From Deltaproteobacteria bacterium (GTDB taxonomy: Bacteria > Desulfobacterota > Desulfarculia > Desulfarculales > Desulfarculaceae): a DNA stretch of 64,000 bases. The notes under the pieces are model-generated. The model searched no databases and had not been told where the DNA came from. It saw only the letters and a list, made by a program, of their open reading frames with translations. The position numbers were made by a program, and so were the translations under genes. The DNA lies in the NCBI GenBank assembly GCA_020444165.1, contig JAHLLK010000007.1, forward strand, positions 69,643-133,642. The letters are read 5' to 3'. Shown here piece by piece: positions 8,556 through 17,374 of this stretch. Positions within the stretch are counted from its first letter, which is position 1, and every line of letters begins with the position of its first letter.

Positions 8556-9359
8556 ATGGAGAATCTGGCCCGCCAGGCCGCGGAAAACTTGGCCAAGATC
8601 CGCGAAAAACAACCGCTGATCCACAACATCACCAACTTCGTGGTCATGAACTCCACGGCCAACGCGCTCTTGGCCTGCGGCGCTTCGCCGGTGATGGCCC
8701 ATGCGGCCGAAGAGGTGGAGGAGATGGTCTCCTTTGCCGGGGCCCTGGTGCTGAACATCGGCACCCTGACCCCGGTGTGGCTGGAGGCCATGCTCCTGGC
8801 CGCCAAGAAGGCCCGCGCCTTGGGGGTGCCCAGCCTGCTGGACCCGGTGGGCTCCGGCGCCACCCTGCTGCGCACCCGGGCCAGCCGGCGCATCCTGGCC
8901 GAGGCCGGGGTCAACGTGGTGCGGGGCAATGCCTCGGAGGTGCTGTCGCTGACCGACCAGGCCGGACGGACCAAGGGGGTGGACGCGGCCCACACCGTGG
9001 ACCAGGCGGCGGCCGCCGGGCAGAACCTGGCCCTGGCCATCGCCACCCCGGTGGCCATCACCGGCCCGGTGGACCTGATCACCGACGGCCGGCGCACCCT
9101 TCGGGTGGCCAACGGCCACGCCCTGATGGCCAAGGTCACCGGCACCGGCTGCCTGGCCAGCGCCATCATCGGCGCCTTCCTGGCCGTGGAGCCCGACCCC
9201 CTCTTGGCCACCGCCGGGGCGCTGGCCTACGTGGGGCTGGCCGGAGAAAGGGCCGCGGCCGTGTCCCCCGGCCCGGGCAGCCTGGCCATGCACATGCTGG
9301 ACGCCCTTTACACCCTGACGCCCGAGGAGCTGGCCCGGGGGGCCCAGATCACGGCCTAA
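8556..9359 (+). CDS. thiM: hydroxyethylthiazole kinase
   Basis: ThiM phosphorylates salvaged 4-methyl-5-(2-hydroxyethyl)thiazole. The 267-residue ribokinase-like protein shows the family hallmarks HNITNFVVMNSTANALLA near the N-terminus, LDPVGSGAT, and the catalytic anion-hole TGTGCLASA (the Cys is the conserved active-site residue). The ATG is preceded by GGAGAGG. Paired with thiE, this is a thiazole-salvage unit; no de novo thiamine gene is present nearby. Confidence 0.94.
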   Translation: MENLARQAAENLAKIREKQPLIHNITNFVVMNSTANALLACGASPVMAHAAEEVEEMVSFAGALVLNIGTLTPVWLEAMLLAAKKARALGVPSLLDPVGSGATLLRTRASRRILAEAGVNVVRGNASEVLSLTDQAGRTKGVDAAHTVDQAAAAGQNLALAIATPVAITGPVDLITDGRRTLRVANGHALMAKVTGTGCLASAIIGAFLAVEPDPLLATAGALAYVGLAGERAAAVSPGPGSLAMHMLDALYTLTPEELARGAQITA

Positions 9360-9375
9360 GGGCTTTTCGAAAATT

Positions 9376-9451
9376 TGGGAAGATGTGGGGGAAGGGCTCT
9401 CTTCGGGGGAAAAAAGGATCCTTCCCCCCCTCCCCCTTTCCTCAAAAAACC
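9376..9451 (+). repeat. Family 1 3'-end hairpin, copy c (decayed)
   Basis: GTGGGGGAAGG pairs with CCTTCCCCC, but the apex and upper stem are scrambled. It sits just after thiM, in thiM orientation, and ends CTCAAAAAACCT. Confidence 0.65.
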
Positions 9452-9495
9452 TCACAAATTTGATGGGGAAGAGCAGTAGCCGACATTACGGCCTG

Positions 9496-9591
9496 AAAAC
9501 TGCCAGACCAGATGCCGCCCCCCCGAACCGCGACTTCCTCCAAGCCGCACCGCTCGGTGTTCTCCGTTGGACGGCCATATCTGGCAGTTTT
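9496..9591. promoter_or_regulatory. widely spaced 12-bp inverted repeat upstream of the AraC-type gene
   Basis: AAAACTGCCAGA (9496-9507) is mirrored exactly by TCTGGCAGTTTT (9580-9591), with 72 bases between them; a further CTGCCAGC lies at 9611-9618. It precedes the GlxA-type regulator at 9667. Separated half-sites are a usual arrangement for AraC-family looping or autoregulation. Confidence 0.5.
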
Positions 9592-9666
9592 TGCGCTATT
9601 TGTGTCATTGCTGCCAGCAGGCAATTGCCGTAGGCTGAGGCCATCACCCCGGCAAGGTTGGGCGGC

Positions 9667-10653
9667 ATGCACCGTTTGGTAGAGTTCGTGATATTTCCCG
9701 ACGCCCTGGGCCTGGACCTCACCGGGCCCCTGGAGGTGTTCCACACCGCCACCGCCTTCCTGGCCCATGAAGGGCAGGCGGACCTGGGCTATACCTGCCG
9801 CTTCGTGTCCCTGGCCCCGAGCCCGGTGCGGCTCAGCTCCGGCCTGGCCGTGGTCGCCGAGCCGCCGCCGCCCCTGCCCCCGGTCCCGGACCTGTTGGTG
9901 TCCCCGGGCGGCCCCGGGGCGCGCGCGGCGGAGCAGGACCCGGAACTGGTGGCGTTCTTCCGGGCCCGGGCCCGGCAAGCCCGGCGAGTGGTCTCGGTGT
10001 GCAACGGGGCTTTTATCCTGGCCGCGGCCGGGCTGTTGGACGGCCGCCAAGCCACCACCCACTGGCGCTCCAGCGAAGAACTGGCCGCCCGCTACCCCCG
10101 GGTGCGCCTCACCCCCGACGCCATCTACACCCGGGACGGGCGCATCTACACCAGCGCCGGGGTGACCGCGGGCATCGACCTGGCCCTGGCCATCGTGGAG
10201 GAGGACTTCGGCCTGTCCCTGGCCGTGGAGGTGGCCCGGCTCCTGGTCTTGTATTTGCGCCGGCCCGGAGGGCAGTCCCAGTTCAGCGCCCCCCTTGCGG
10301 CCCAGGCCGCAGCGGGCCGGCGCTTCGCCGGCCTGCACGCCTGGCTCCTGGCCCATCTGGACCAGCCCACCTCCGTGGCCCAGATGGCCGAGCGCGCCGC
10401 CATGAGCCCCCGCAACTTCGCCCGGGTCTTCAAGAGCGAGACCGGCCTGACCCCCAACAAGTACCTGGAAACCCTGCGCCTGGACCGCGCCCGGGAGATC
10501 ATCGCCGCGGGAGGGGACTCCCTGGAAAACATCGCCCAGGCCTGCGGCTTCGGCCGCGAAGAACAACTCCGGCGCTCCTTCCTGCGCCGCTTCGCCGTGA
10601 CGCCCTCGCAATACCGCCTGCATTTTCTTCAGCCCCCGGCCGGGAGCATGTAG
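9667..10653 (+). CDS. GlxA-family regulator: DJ-1/PfpI domain plus AraC HTH
   Basis: The 328-residue protein is read from the ATG at 9667 (an in-frame TTG lies three codons earlier). Residues ~1-190 form a DJ-1/PfpI-like class I amidotransferase fold with the nucleophile-elbow SVCNGAFILAAAG and SAGVTAGIDLAL. Residues ~225-320 are a two-HTH AraC domain (TSVAQMAERAAMSPRNFARV, then ENIAQACGFG). Such proteins sense small metabolites or amines through the first domain. The inverted repeats at 9496 and 9580 are candidate binding sites. A second, stand-alone DJ-1/PfpI gene follows at 10869. Confidence 0.88.
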   Translation: MHRLVEFVIFPDALGLDLTGPLEVFHTATAFLAHEGQADLGYTCRFVSLAPSPVRLSSGLAVVAEPPPPLPPVPDLLVSPGGPGARAAEQDPELVAFFRARARQARRVVSVCNGAFILAAAGLLDGRQATTHWRSSEELAARYPRVRLTPDAIYTRDGRIYTSAGVTAGIDLALAIVEEDFGLSLAVEVARLLVLYLRRPGGQSQFSAPLAAQAAAGRRFAGLHAWLLAHLDQPTSVAQMAERAAMSPRNFARVFKSETGLTPNKYLETLRLDRAREIIAAGGDSLENIAQACGFGREEQLRRSFLRRFAVTPSQYRLHFLQPPAGSM

Positions 10654-10659
10654 GAGAGT

Positions 10660-10738
10660 TGGGAAAATGTGGGGGGAAACCCCTTTTTTTGGAAAAAAGG
10701 GGGTTTCCCCCCACACCCCCCTTCCCCCAAAAAACTTC
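10660..10738 (+). repeat. Family 1 3'-end hairpin, copy d
   Basis: It starts 7 bases after the stop of the AraC-type gene. Here the stem core is GGGGGGAAACCCC pairing with GGGGTTTCCCCCC instead of AAGGACC/GGTCCTT, so both arms changed together and pairing is kept. The usual C-rich tail and CAAAAAACTT follow. Confidence 0.85.
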
Positions 10739-10868
10739 ATAGTCTTAAGGGGGTATGAGGTAAGCCGGCATCGCCCGGCAGTTCCGGTCAAACGTGGGGG
10801 AACGGCTGAAGGCAGCCCGGTAAGGATACTTCAACAGTCTTTTAGGCTATGAGGAGGAGGAAAAAACC

Positions 10869-11525
10869 ATGGATCAATCCGCCGCGCCGCGCACCCTGGG
10901 CGCCGTGATCTACCCCAATTTCGAGCCCTTGGACCTGTACGGCCCCCTGGAGATGTTCGGGATGGTGGAGCCCCGGCTCCGCCTGGTCATGGTGGCCGCG
11001 GCGCCGGGGCCGGTGGCCTCCACCCCCGGTCCCCAGACCGTGGCGGAGTTCGGCTTCGCGGACTGCCCGCCTTTGGACCTCCTCTTGGTGCCGGGCGGCA
11101 TCGGCACCCGGAGCGAGGTGGCCAACCAGACCCTGCTCAGTTTCCTGGCCGCCCGGGTCCCCGCGACCCGGCTCACCCTGTCCGTGTGCACCGGGTCCTG
11201 GCTGCTGGCGCGGGCCGGGTGCCTGGACGGCCGCCGCGCCACCTCCAACAAGGCCGTGTTCCGTCTGGCCGAGGTGCAGAGCGCCGCGGTGACCTGGGTG
11301 CCCCAGGCCCGCTGGGTGCAGGACGGACCCTTTTACACCGCCTCCGGGGTGTCGGCCGGCCTGGACATGTCCCTGGCCGTGATCGCCGCCCTGTACGGCG
11401 AGGCCGAAGCCGCGCGCATCGCCCAGCGCACCGAGTATGTCTGGCAGCGCGACCCGGACCAGGACCCCTTTTACCCCTACCTTAACAGCCTGGTGCCCCC
11501 GGACCCGGCCGGCGTAGCGCGCTGA
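10869..11525 (+). CDS. DJ-1/PfpI-family protein, isonitrile hydratase-like
   Basis: A 218-residue single-domain protein with a strong ribosome site (GAGGAGGAGG). The nucleophile elbow SVCTGSWLLARAG holds Cys107-Thr108, and FEPLDLYGPLE supplies Asp22. This Asp/Cys/Thr set matches that described for isonitrile hydratase (InhA), which hydrates R-NC to N-formylamines. The activity is inferred; many relatives are uncharacterised or regulatory. The preceding gene has the same domain fused to an AraC HTH and is probably its regulator. The MBL-fold gene 24 bp downstream is likely co-transcribed. Confidence 0.75.
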   Translation: MDQSAAPRTLGAVIYPNFEPLDLYGPLEMFGMVEPRLRLVMVAAAPGPVASTPGPQTVAEFGFADCPPLDLLLVPGGIGTRSEVANQTLLSFLAARVPATRLTLSVCTGSWLLARAGCLDGRRATSNKAVFRLAEVQSAAVTWVPQARWVQDGPFYTASGVSAGLDMSLAVIAALYGEAEAARIAQRTEYVWQRDPDQDPFYPYLNSLVPPDPAGVAR

Positions 11526-11548
11526 CCGGTTGAGCTAAGGAGAACCCC

Positions 11549-12301
11549 ATGGAATTGCAGCTGATACGGAACGCCACCCTGCGCCTGGCCTATGCCGGCC
11601 GCACCATCCTCACCGACCCCATGCTCTCGCCGGTTGGGACCATCCGCTCCTTTGCCGGCCTCGCCCCCAACCCCACGGTGGAGCTGCCGCTCCCGGTGAG
11701 CGAGATCGTGGCGGGCCTGGACGCGGTGGTGGTCTCCCATTTGCACCCGGACCACTTTGACGAGGCCGCGGCCGCGGCCCTGCCCAAGGATCTGCCCGTG
11801 TTCTGCCAGCCCGGTGATGAGGGCGGCCTGACCCAGGCCGGGTTCACCGACATCCGGCCGGTGGCCCCCACGCTCACCTGGGAGGGGATCACTTTCACCC
11901 GGGTGGGCGGGCGGCACGGCAGCGGGCCCATTTTGGAGCGCATGGGCCCGGTGTCGGGCTTCGTGCTGGCCGCCCCAGGCGAGCCCACGTTGTACTGGGC
12001 CGGGGACACCATCTGGTGTGACGAGGTGGCCGAGGCCTTGGCCGCGCACCGGCCCGGGGTGATGATCCTGCACGCCGGCGGGGCCACCATCCCCGGCTTC
12101 GCGCCGATTCTCATGCGGGGGGATGAAGTGCTGCAAGTGCTGGCCGCCGCACCTCAGGCGGTGGTGGTGGCGGTGCATTTGGAGGCCCTGGACCACTGCA
12201 CGGTGACCCGGGCGGCGCTGCGGGAAGCGGCGGAACAGGCGGGTGTGCCCGCCGCGCGGCTCATCATTCCGGGGGATGGGGAGAAGGTGAGCCTGGGTTA
12301 A
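11549..12301 (+). CDS. MBL-fold metal-dependent hydrolase (UlaG-like)
   Basis: A 250-residue metallo-beta-lactamase-fold protein with the metal site H64-x-H66-x-D68-H69 (SHLHPDHFD), GGRHG, the GD in YWAGDTIW and a C-terminal VHLEALDH. It belongs with UlaG/YtnP-like small hydrolases. The gene has a good ribosome site (AAGGAG) and follows the isonitrile-hydratase-like gene, so the two may act on the same small molecule. The substrate is unknown. Confidence 0.8.
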   Translation: MELQLIRNATLRLAYAGRTILTDPMLSPVGTIRSFAGLAPNPTVELPLPVSEIVAGLDAVVVSHLHPDHFDEAAAAALPKDLPVFCQPGDEGGLTQAGFTDIRPVAPTLTWEGITFTRVGGRHGSGPILERMGPVSGFVLAAPGEPTLYWAGDTIWCDEVAEALAAHRPGVMILHAGGATIPGFAPILMRGDEVLQVLAAAPQAVVVAVHLEALDHCTVTRAALREAAEQAGVPAARLIIPGDGEKVSLG

Positions 12302-12365
12302 GAGCTGGGACGGGGGCCAGCCTTGGGGGTTTGCCGGTGTTTTTCCTAGATCCGATGAAATATAT

Positions 12366-12447
12366 GAAGTTTTTTGGGGGATGGGGGGGGGAAGGACCTT
12401 TTTTTTCAAAAAAAGGTCCTTCCCCCCACATCTTCCTCTTTCTCCCG
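12366..12447 (-). repeat. Family 1 3'-end hairpin, copy e
   Basis: The element is inverted relative to copies a-d and ends 9 bases from the stop of the minus-strand gene at 12456, so it follows that gene's orientation. Its arms are GGAAGGACC and GGTCCTTCC. Confidence 0.85.
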
Positions 12448-12455
12448 TAAAACTC

Positions 12456-13643
12456 CTAAACGCAGGAAAGCTCGTCCTCGTACACCCCTTCCACGGTCTC
12501 GGCGGCCAAGCGGTCCACCACCGCTTTCAGGGCCTCTTCCGGGGAGGCCCCGTCGGCCAGGGCCGAGCGGTGCACGGCCAATTGCCGGTCCGCGCTGGTG
12601 CCGTGGTCCAGGATGTGGCGCACGTAATCGATCTCGGCCAGGCAGCCAAGTTCCTTGGCGTTTTCCAGGTCCTTGGCCAGGCCGCCCAGCATGATGTCCC
12701 GGGTGGGGATCAGGGCCTTCTTGCCGAAGTCGATCATGCGGTCCTCGATGCCGTAGCGCATGGCCCGCCACTTGTTCTCCACGATGTGGTGCCGCCGGTA
12801 GGCCCGCCAACTCTGGTTCTGCTGATACAGCTTCAACAGCCGCACCACCACCACCATGATCAGGGCCACCACGGCCCCCACCTCGTCCACCCGGGTGCAG
12901 GCGTCGGGGATGCGCACCTCCAGGGTCTCGTACTTGGGGTTGAAGCGGAGGTCCCACCAGATCATGGTGGCGTCGGGCCGGCCCTCGGCGTCCAGACCGA
13001 TGGAGCCCACCTGGCCCAGGAGGTTCACCAGGGCCTGGTACTCGGAATAGGAGCGGAAGGCGCTGGGGATGCCGGTGCGGGGCACCATCTCCAGGATCAC
13101 GTTGCGGTAGGATTTGAGGCCCGTGTCGCGGCCCTGCCAAAAGGGGCTCGAAGTGGACAGGGCCAGGATGTGGGGCAGGAAGTAGCGGAGCTGGCTGCCG
13201 ATTTCGAAGAGGAGGTCCTTGGCCTCGTCGTCGTGGCCAAAGCCGATGTGCACGTGCAGGCCAAAGGTGAGGAGCTGGCTGGCCACCCCGGCCATGTCGC
13301 TCAAGAAGCGCCGGAAGCGCTCCCCGGCGGTGAAGGACTGGTTGTCCCAGGAGGCAAAGGGGTGGGTGCCGGCCGAGCAGATGACCAGCCCGTTCTTGCG
13401 GGCCAGATCGCTGACCAGCCGCCGCATCCGGATGACCTCGGAGCGGATCTCGGCCACGCTGGTGCAGACGTTGCTGCCGGCCTCGATCTGGCTCTCCATC
13501 AGCTCCGGCCGGATGGTGTCCGGGGGGAGGACCTGCCGCCCTTGCTCCAGGAACTGGGTCACATAGGAGTAGAGGTCGCGGGTGTCGGGGCAGACGATCT
13601 GGTATTCCTCTTCCACCCCTACGGTCAGATCCACGCCATACAT
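12456..13643 (-). CDS. GCS2-family carboxylate-amine ligase (YbdK-like)
   Basis: A 395-residue glutamate-cysteine ligase family 2 protein. The start is the ATG followed by YGVDLTVGVEEEY, preceded by TGAGGAGC; a longer frame with no ribosome site was rejected. Landmarks are GVEEEYQIV at the N-terminus (the acidic metal/ATP loop), CSAGTHPFASW, GLHVHIGF and YETLEVRIPDAC. The family links glutamate (or another carboxylate) to an amine through a gamma-glutamyl-type bond at ATP cost. It lies directly downstream of a PuuD-like gamma-glutamyl hydrolase gene. Together with the glutamine-synthetase-like gene at 39.6 kb, this gives the region a gamma-glutamyl theme. Confidence 0.82.
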   Translation of the reverse strand: MYGVDLTVGVEEEYQIVCPDTRDLYSYVTQFLEQGRQVLPPDTIRPELMESQIEAGSNVCTSVAEIRSEVIRMRRLVSDLARKNGLVICSAGTHPFASWDNQSFTAGERFRRFLSDMAGVASQLLTFGLHVHIGFGHDDEAKDLLFEIGSQLRYFLPHILALSTSSPFWQGRDTGLKSYRNVILEMVPRTGIPSAFRSYSEYQALVNLLGQVGSIGLDAEGRPDATMIWWDLRFNPKYETLEVRIPDACTRVDEVGAVVALIMVVVVRLLKLYQQNQSWRAYRRHHIVENKWRAMRYGIEDRMIDFGKKALIPTRDIMLGGLAKDLENAKELGCLAEIDYVRHILDHGTSADRQLAVHRSALADGASPEEALKAVVDRLAAETVEGVYEDELSCV

Positions 13644-13687
13644 GGCGGCGCTCCTCAGTATTGGGTCGACCGGCGCGGCAGGCGGGC

Positions 13688-14440
13688 TCACCCCGCGGCC
13701 GCGGCCTCCACCAGGGCTTGCATCAGGCGAAAAGCCGGTTCGTCACCGGCCAAAGCGATGCTCTCCGGGTGCCATTGCACGCTCAGCAGGAACCGTTTGC
13801 CCGGGTGCTCCAGGGCCTCGATGACCCCGTCCGCGGCGCGGGCCGTGACCACGAAGTCCGGGGGAGGGTCCTTGACTGCCTGGTGGTGGTGGCTGTTCAC
13901 CCACAATTCCCCGGTCCCCTCGATGGCGTGCAGCCGGGAACCGGGGCTGATCCGGACCAGGTGGGACCAGACATCGGGCTGGCACTTCTGGAAATGGTCC
14001 AGGCAGTTCTCCCACTGGCGGGGCAGATCCTGGATCAGGGTGCCCCCAAAGGCCACGCCGATCAGCTGGTGCCCCCGGCAGATGCCCAGGAGCGGCTTGT
14101 CCACCTCGGCCGCGCGTTGGGCCAGCTGGATCTGCAGCAGGTCCATATGGTAGTCCATTTCCCCGATGCCCACCAGGGGCTCCTCGCCGTAAAAACGGGG
14201 ATGCACGTCCATGCCGCCGGCCAGGATCAAGCCGTCCAGGTGCTCCACCAGGTCCGGCACGGTCTCCGGGGAGCCGAAGCCGGGAATCCCCACCGGCACG
14301 CCACCGGCCCGCTCCACCACTTGGCAGTAGTCCCGGATGATGGCCTCGATGAGCTGGGGCCGGCTGTTGGGGGTCCAGGCCGGGGTGGTGGTGGTGACCC
14401 CGGTGATGCCGATGAGGGGTTTGGACCGTTTTGCTGACAT
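13688..14440 (-). CDS. class I amidotransferase, PuuD-like gamma-glutamyl hydrolase
   Basis: A 250-residue peptidase C26/gamma-Glu-GABA hydrolase-type protein. The catalytic triad is visible: Cys121 in GICRGHQLIG, and His224 and Glu226 in VQWHPES; the oxyanion LAGGMDVHP is also present. PuuD cleaves gamma-glutamylated amines in the Puu polyamine pathway. I take the ATG at 14440; an upstream TTG is possible. It is followed by the GCS2-type ligase 44 bp away. It could release amines or acids from gamma-glutamyl intermediates of the BMC pathway, but that link is inference. Confidence 0.85.
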   Translation of the reverse strand: MSAKRSKPLIGITGVTTTTPAWTPNSRPQLIEAIIRDYCQVVERAGGVPVGIPGFGSPETVPDLVEHLDGLILAGGMDVHPRFYGEEPLVGIGEMDYHMDLLQIQLAQRAAEVDKPLLGICRGHQLIGVAFGGTLIQDLPRQWENCLDHFQKCQPDVWSHLVRISPGSRLHAIEGTGELWVNSHHHQAVKDPPPDFVVTARAADGVIEALEHPGKRFLLSVQWHPESIALAGDEPAFRLMQALVEAAAAG

Positions 14441-14533
14441 GGGCAAGTTTCCCGGATTGCGGACACGCTGGGCGCCCGGGCGCGGGGCACAGCGACCAAC
14501 GCCGCCGCCCCGGCCGGGCGCGGATTAAACTCT

Positions 14534-14618
14534 AAAGTTTTTTGGGGGATGGGGGGGATACCCCTTTTTGTTCACAAAAAGGGGTTTCTCCCCACACCTT
14601 CCTCTTCCCCCCAAAATC
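14534..14618 (-). repeat. Family 1 3'-end hairpin, copy f
   Basis: Minus orientation, ending 2 bases from the stop of the RidA gene. Core ATACCCC pairs with GGGGTTTC with one mismatch, around TTTTTGTTCACAAAAA. Confidence 0.8.
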
Positions 14619-14620
14619 TC

Positions 14621-15034
14621 TTACCGGCTGGTCATGTAGGTGCCGATGATGGCTTCAGCTTCCATCTCCACCAAATGGGCCGGCCGCGCCAGGGCGCTCA
14701 CCTCGGCCAGCATGGTCACCGGCTTGACCGTTTTGAACACCTCGGAGTAGGCGCGCATGATCTCGCCGGTCAGTTTGATGTCGGTGACGTAGATGCGCAC
14801 CCGGACCACGTCGGCCGGGGTGGCTCCGGCCCGGCCCAGGGCGTCCACGATCTTGGCGCAGATGATGCGGGCCTGCTCATAGGGATCGCCCTCGGCCTCC
14901 ACCACGCCCTGGGGGTTGGTGGTGGTGGTGCCGCCCACGTAGACCAGGTTGCCGACCTTCACTGCCCGGCTGTAGCCCACCTTTTCTTCCAGGGGCGCGC
15001 CAGAGGCAAAATTCTCTCTTCTCAAAAGCTCCAT
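14621..15034 (-). CDS. RidA/YjgF/YER057c-family enamine/imine deaminase
   Basis: A 137-residue small trimer-forming protein with the family pattern VGNLVYVGGTTTTNPQG, the mid-protein QARIICAKIVDALGRAG and VRVRIYVTDI. RidA proteins hydrolyse reactive enamines/imines made by amino-acid and amine metabolism. It starts 3 bases after the stop of the PEP/pyruvate-binding gene and so is in one operon with glutamate dehydrogenase. Hydrolysing imines released by the upstream amine-oxidising system would suit the context. Confidence 0.85.
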   Translation of the reverse strand: MELLRRENFASGAPLEEKVGYSRAVKVGNLVYVGGTTTTNPQGVVEAEGDPYEQARIICAKIVDALGRAGATPADVVRVRIYVTDIKLTGEIMRAYSEVFKTVKPVTMLAEVSALARPAHLVEMEAEAIIGTYMTSR

Positions 15035-15037
15035 GAC

Positions 15038-17374
15038 TCACCTTGTTTCTGCGGAATCAGCTAAGAATCCCATGGCCAGCGGCTCATCGCCGTCCAGCAG
15101 CAGTTGCAGCTTTTTCCCGCCGGTCAGGGCGGGCACCTCGAACAGTTTCACGCAGTCGGCCAGGCCGGCGAACTGGGCCGGCCAGGGCGGCGGCGGCGTG
15201 GTTTGGGCGAAGAACTCCTGATTGAACGCCCCGGGCTCCTCGTCGGGATACACCGGGAAGGTGACGATGTTGCTCTCCACCAAGTCGTGGAAAAAATGGG
15301 TGCCATAGGAGGCCTGGGGCACCGCGCCGTCCTGTTTCCAGGCCAGTTCGATGAGCGCCCGGGTGTGGTTCAACTCGGCGTAGCCCACCTTAACCCCCAG
15401 CTCGGGGTTGTTGGTGCCCCAGCGCCCCGGCCCCATGATGATCAGGCGCCGGTTGGCCAGCCAGCCGTTCAGCCAGCCCACGGCCCGGCCCACCATCAGC
15501 CGCTCGGTCATGGTGGGCAGGGCGTCGTAGGCCGCGGCGTCCACGTAGACGATGAAATCGATGTCCCGCACCACGGCCGAGGTGAAGGCGTGGCGCGAGG
15601 TGAACAGCACCCGGGAAGGCGGCAGGTCCCGGGGGATGCTCACCTGCTCCACCTCGGCCAGGGAGGCCAGGCTGCGGCACTGCAAGAGATGGATCACCCC
15701 GTCCTGATAGGCGAACTCCAGCTCCACCGGCCGTCCCATCCCCGCAGCCAAAAGCCGGACCACCTTCTGCATGCGGCTCATGAAAGCCTTTTCCCGGAGG
15801 AGGCCGTCGAAGGTGAGGCAAGGCCGCCCCTGCCCGGCCCGGAGCCCGCCCAGGGGCGGGGTGAACATCCCGTCCTTTTCCAGCGCCGCCACCTGGCCCA
15901 GGCTCTGGGGGTCCAGGAGCCGGAGCGCCGTCTCCATGGGCAGGCTCTCCTCTTGGCCGGTTTTGAGGTTCAGGACGTCCACCTCGCGCTGGGAATAACG
16001 CAGGATCTGGGCCGCGGTGCTCTCGGGGCGCAAGAGGGGCTCGGACAGGGGCACCAGGCGGGCGTAGTCCGAACCCACCCGGTTCACCGCCCGGGTGCCC
16101 AGGCCCATGACCATGCGCAACAGGCCGTCCTCGCGGCGAATGCGCGGCGACCAGGCGTAGGAGTTCACCGAGGTGGCCACCCCCGCGGCCAGGGGGAAGA
16201 AATAGTCGCCCCGCTGGGCGCCCACCACCTCCTGCACCAGGATGCACATCTGCTCGTTGTAGTCCAACAGGCCCCGCTCGCGGCGGTAGATCAGGGCGTC
16301 GGGCGAGAGCGTGCTGGCGTAGACCCGGCGGGCCGCGTCCAAAAAGGCTTCCAGTCGCTGGGCCAGGGCGCCCTGGTTGGTCAGGAACACGCTCTCGTAC
16401 TTGCCCGAAAAGGCGAAACCGCTCGAATCCTCCAGATAGCTGGAGGAGCGCACGATGATGGGCCTGGGCCCGATCTGCTGCAACATGGCCCGGAAACGGC
16501 GTTTCAAAGGAGCCGGGAACTCCATGCGGTCGATGGCCAGGCAGACCTGGGGGAACTCCACCTCGATCTCCGCGGCGTCCTTGTACTTCTGGTGGAGGAA
16601 CGGCTCCATGCACTGGGGGTTGGCCGCCATGAAGCTGTCCAGGGTGTCGGAGCGCACGAAGTAGGACCGGGGCATGACCACACTGCCCACCAGGTCCGGG
16701 TCGCCGGCCTCCAAGTCGGGATGCAGGATGGCCATGGCCAGCAAGAGCCCGGCCGCCTTGCCGCCGATGCGCCCGTAGCCGCTTTCGGCCCCGATCATGC
16801 GCTCACCCAGCCCGCAGATGCCCCGGATGGTGAGATGGTGCTTGGCCACCCCGATGAAAGGCAGGTGACCGGAGATGAAGTTTTCGATGAGCGCCGCCCG
16901 GAGGGACAACAGCTCCGAGGGGTCGATGCGTTTGTCCCCCAGGGGCAGCTCGCAGAACTGGCTCAGCCGCCGCCAGATCTCCCGGGGCGAGGCCTTGGCC
17001 TTCAAGAGCACCAGCTTCAGGTCCAACACGCGCTGACGCTTGCGGGCCAGGTTGATGAACTCGGCGATCTCCTCGGGCGATAGGTGCTGGGCGGCCAGGG
17101 CATCCAGGAGAGCATCACGGTAAATGACCAGGAGGTCCTCGCGGCGGAAAAGCCGGAGTCCCTCCTGGCCGTCGCTGTCCACCGCGGCGGTCAGGCGGCG
17201 GGCCTCGGCCTCCAGATGCGCCGGATCGGCCAGCCCCCGCCGGGTCAGCTCCTCCAGGATATCCTCCCGCACCTGGGCGGCCACCTGGGGAAAGTTGGCC
17301 AGCTTGAGGCTGACCACGCCCGCGGGCGCCACTGCCGTATCGGGGCCGGGCAGGGCCTGCTCCGGCTCGCTCAC
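15038..17374 (-). CDS. PEP/pyruvate-binding (PPDK_N-type) domain protein
   Basis: The 778-residue protein starts at a GTG that overlaps the glutamate dehydrogenase stop as GTGA, indicating translational coupling. A longer frame extending into gdhA has no support. The N-terminal ~200 residues are helical and unassigned. The middle holds the ATP-grasp domain of PEP synthase/pyruvate phosphate dikinase ([41 protein letters not shown]). The phosphohistidine swivel and PEP-binding barrel of true dikinases are not recognisable, so it is not a complete PPDK. Similar proteins are unassigned; a phosphotransfer or signalling role is possible. Confidence 0.75.
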   Translation of the reverse strand: MSEPEQALPGPDTAVAPAGVVSLKLANFPQVAAQVREDILEELTRRGLADPAHLEAEARRLTAAVDSDGQEGLRLFRREDLLVIYRDALLDALAAQHLSPEEIAEFINLARKRQRVLDLKLVLLKAKASPREIWRRLSQFCELPLGDKRIDPSELLSLRAALIENFISGHLPFIGVAKHHLTIRGICGLGERMIGAESGYGRIGGKAAGLLLAMAILHPDLEAGDPDLVGSVVMPRSYFVRSDTLDSFMAANPQCMEPFLHQKYKDAAEIEVEFPQVCLAIDRMEFPAPLKRRFRAMLQQIGPRPIIVRSSSYLEDSSGFAFSGKYESVFLTNQGALAQRLEAFLDAARRVYASTLSPDALIYRRERGLLDYNEQMCILVQEVVGAQRGDYFFPLAAGVATSVNSYAWSPRIRREDGLLRMVMGLGTRAVNRVGSDYARLVPLSEPLLRPESTAAQILRYSQREVDVLNLKTGQEESLPMETALRLLDPQSLGQVAALEKDGMFTPPLGGLRAGQGRPCLTFDGLLREKAFMSRMQKVVRLLAAGMGRPVELEFAYQDGVIHLLQCRSLASLAEVEQVSIPRDLPPSRVLFTSRHAFTSAVVRDIDFIVYVDAAAYDALPTMTERLMVGRAVGWLNGWLANRRLIIMGPGRWGTNNPELGVKVGYAELNHTRALIELAWKQDGAVPQASYGTHFFHDLVESNIVTFPVYPDEEPGAFNQEFFAQTTPPPPWPAQFAGLADCVKLFEVPALTGGKKLQLLLDGDEPLAMGFLADSAETR

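Noticed and set aside
15038..17374. Complete pyruvate phosphate dikinase or PEP synthase
   Set aside because: Only the ATP-grasp nucleotide-binding part is recognisable; the phosphohistidine swivel and PEP-binding barrel are missing.
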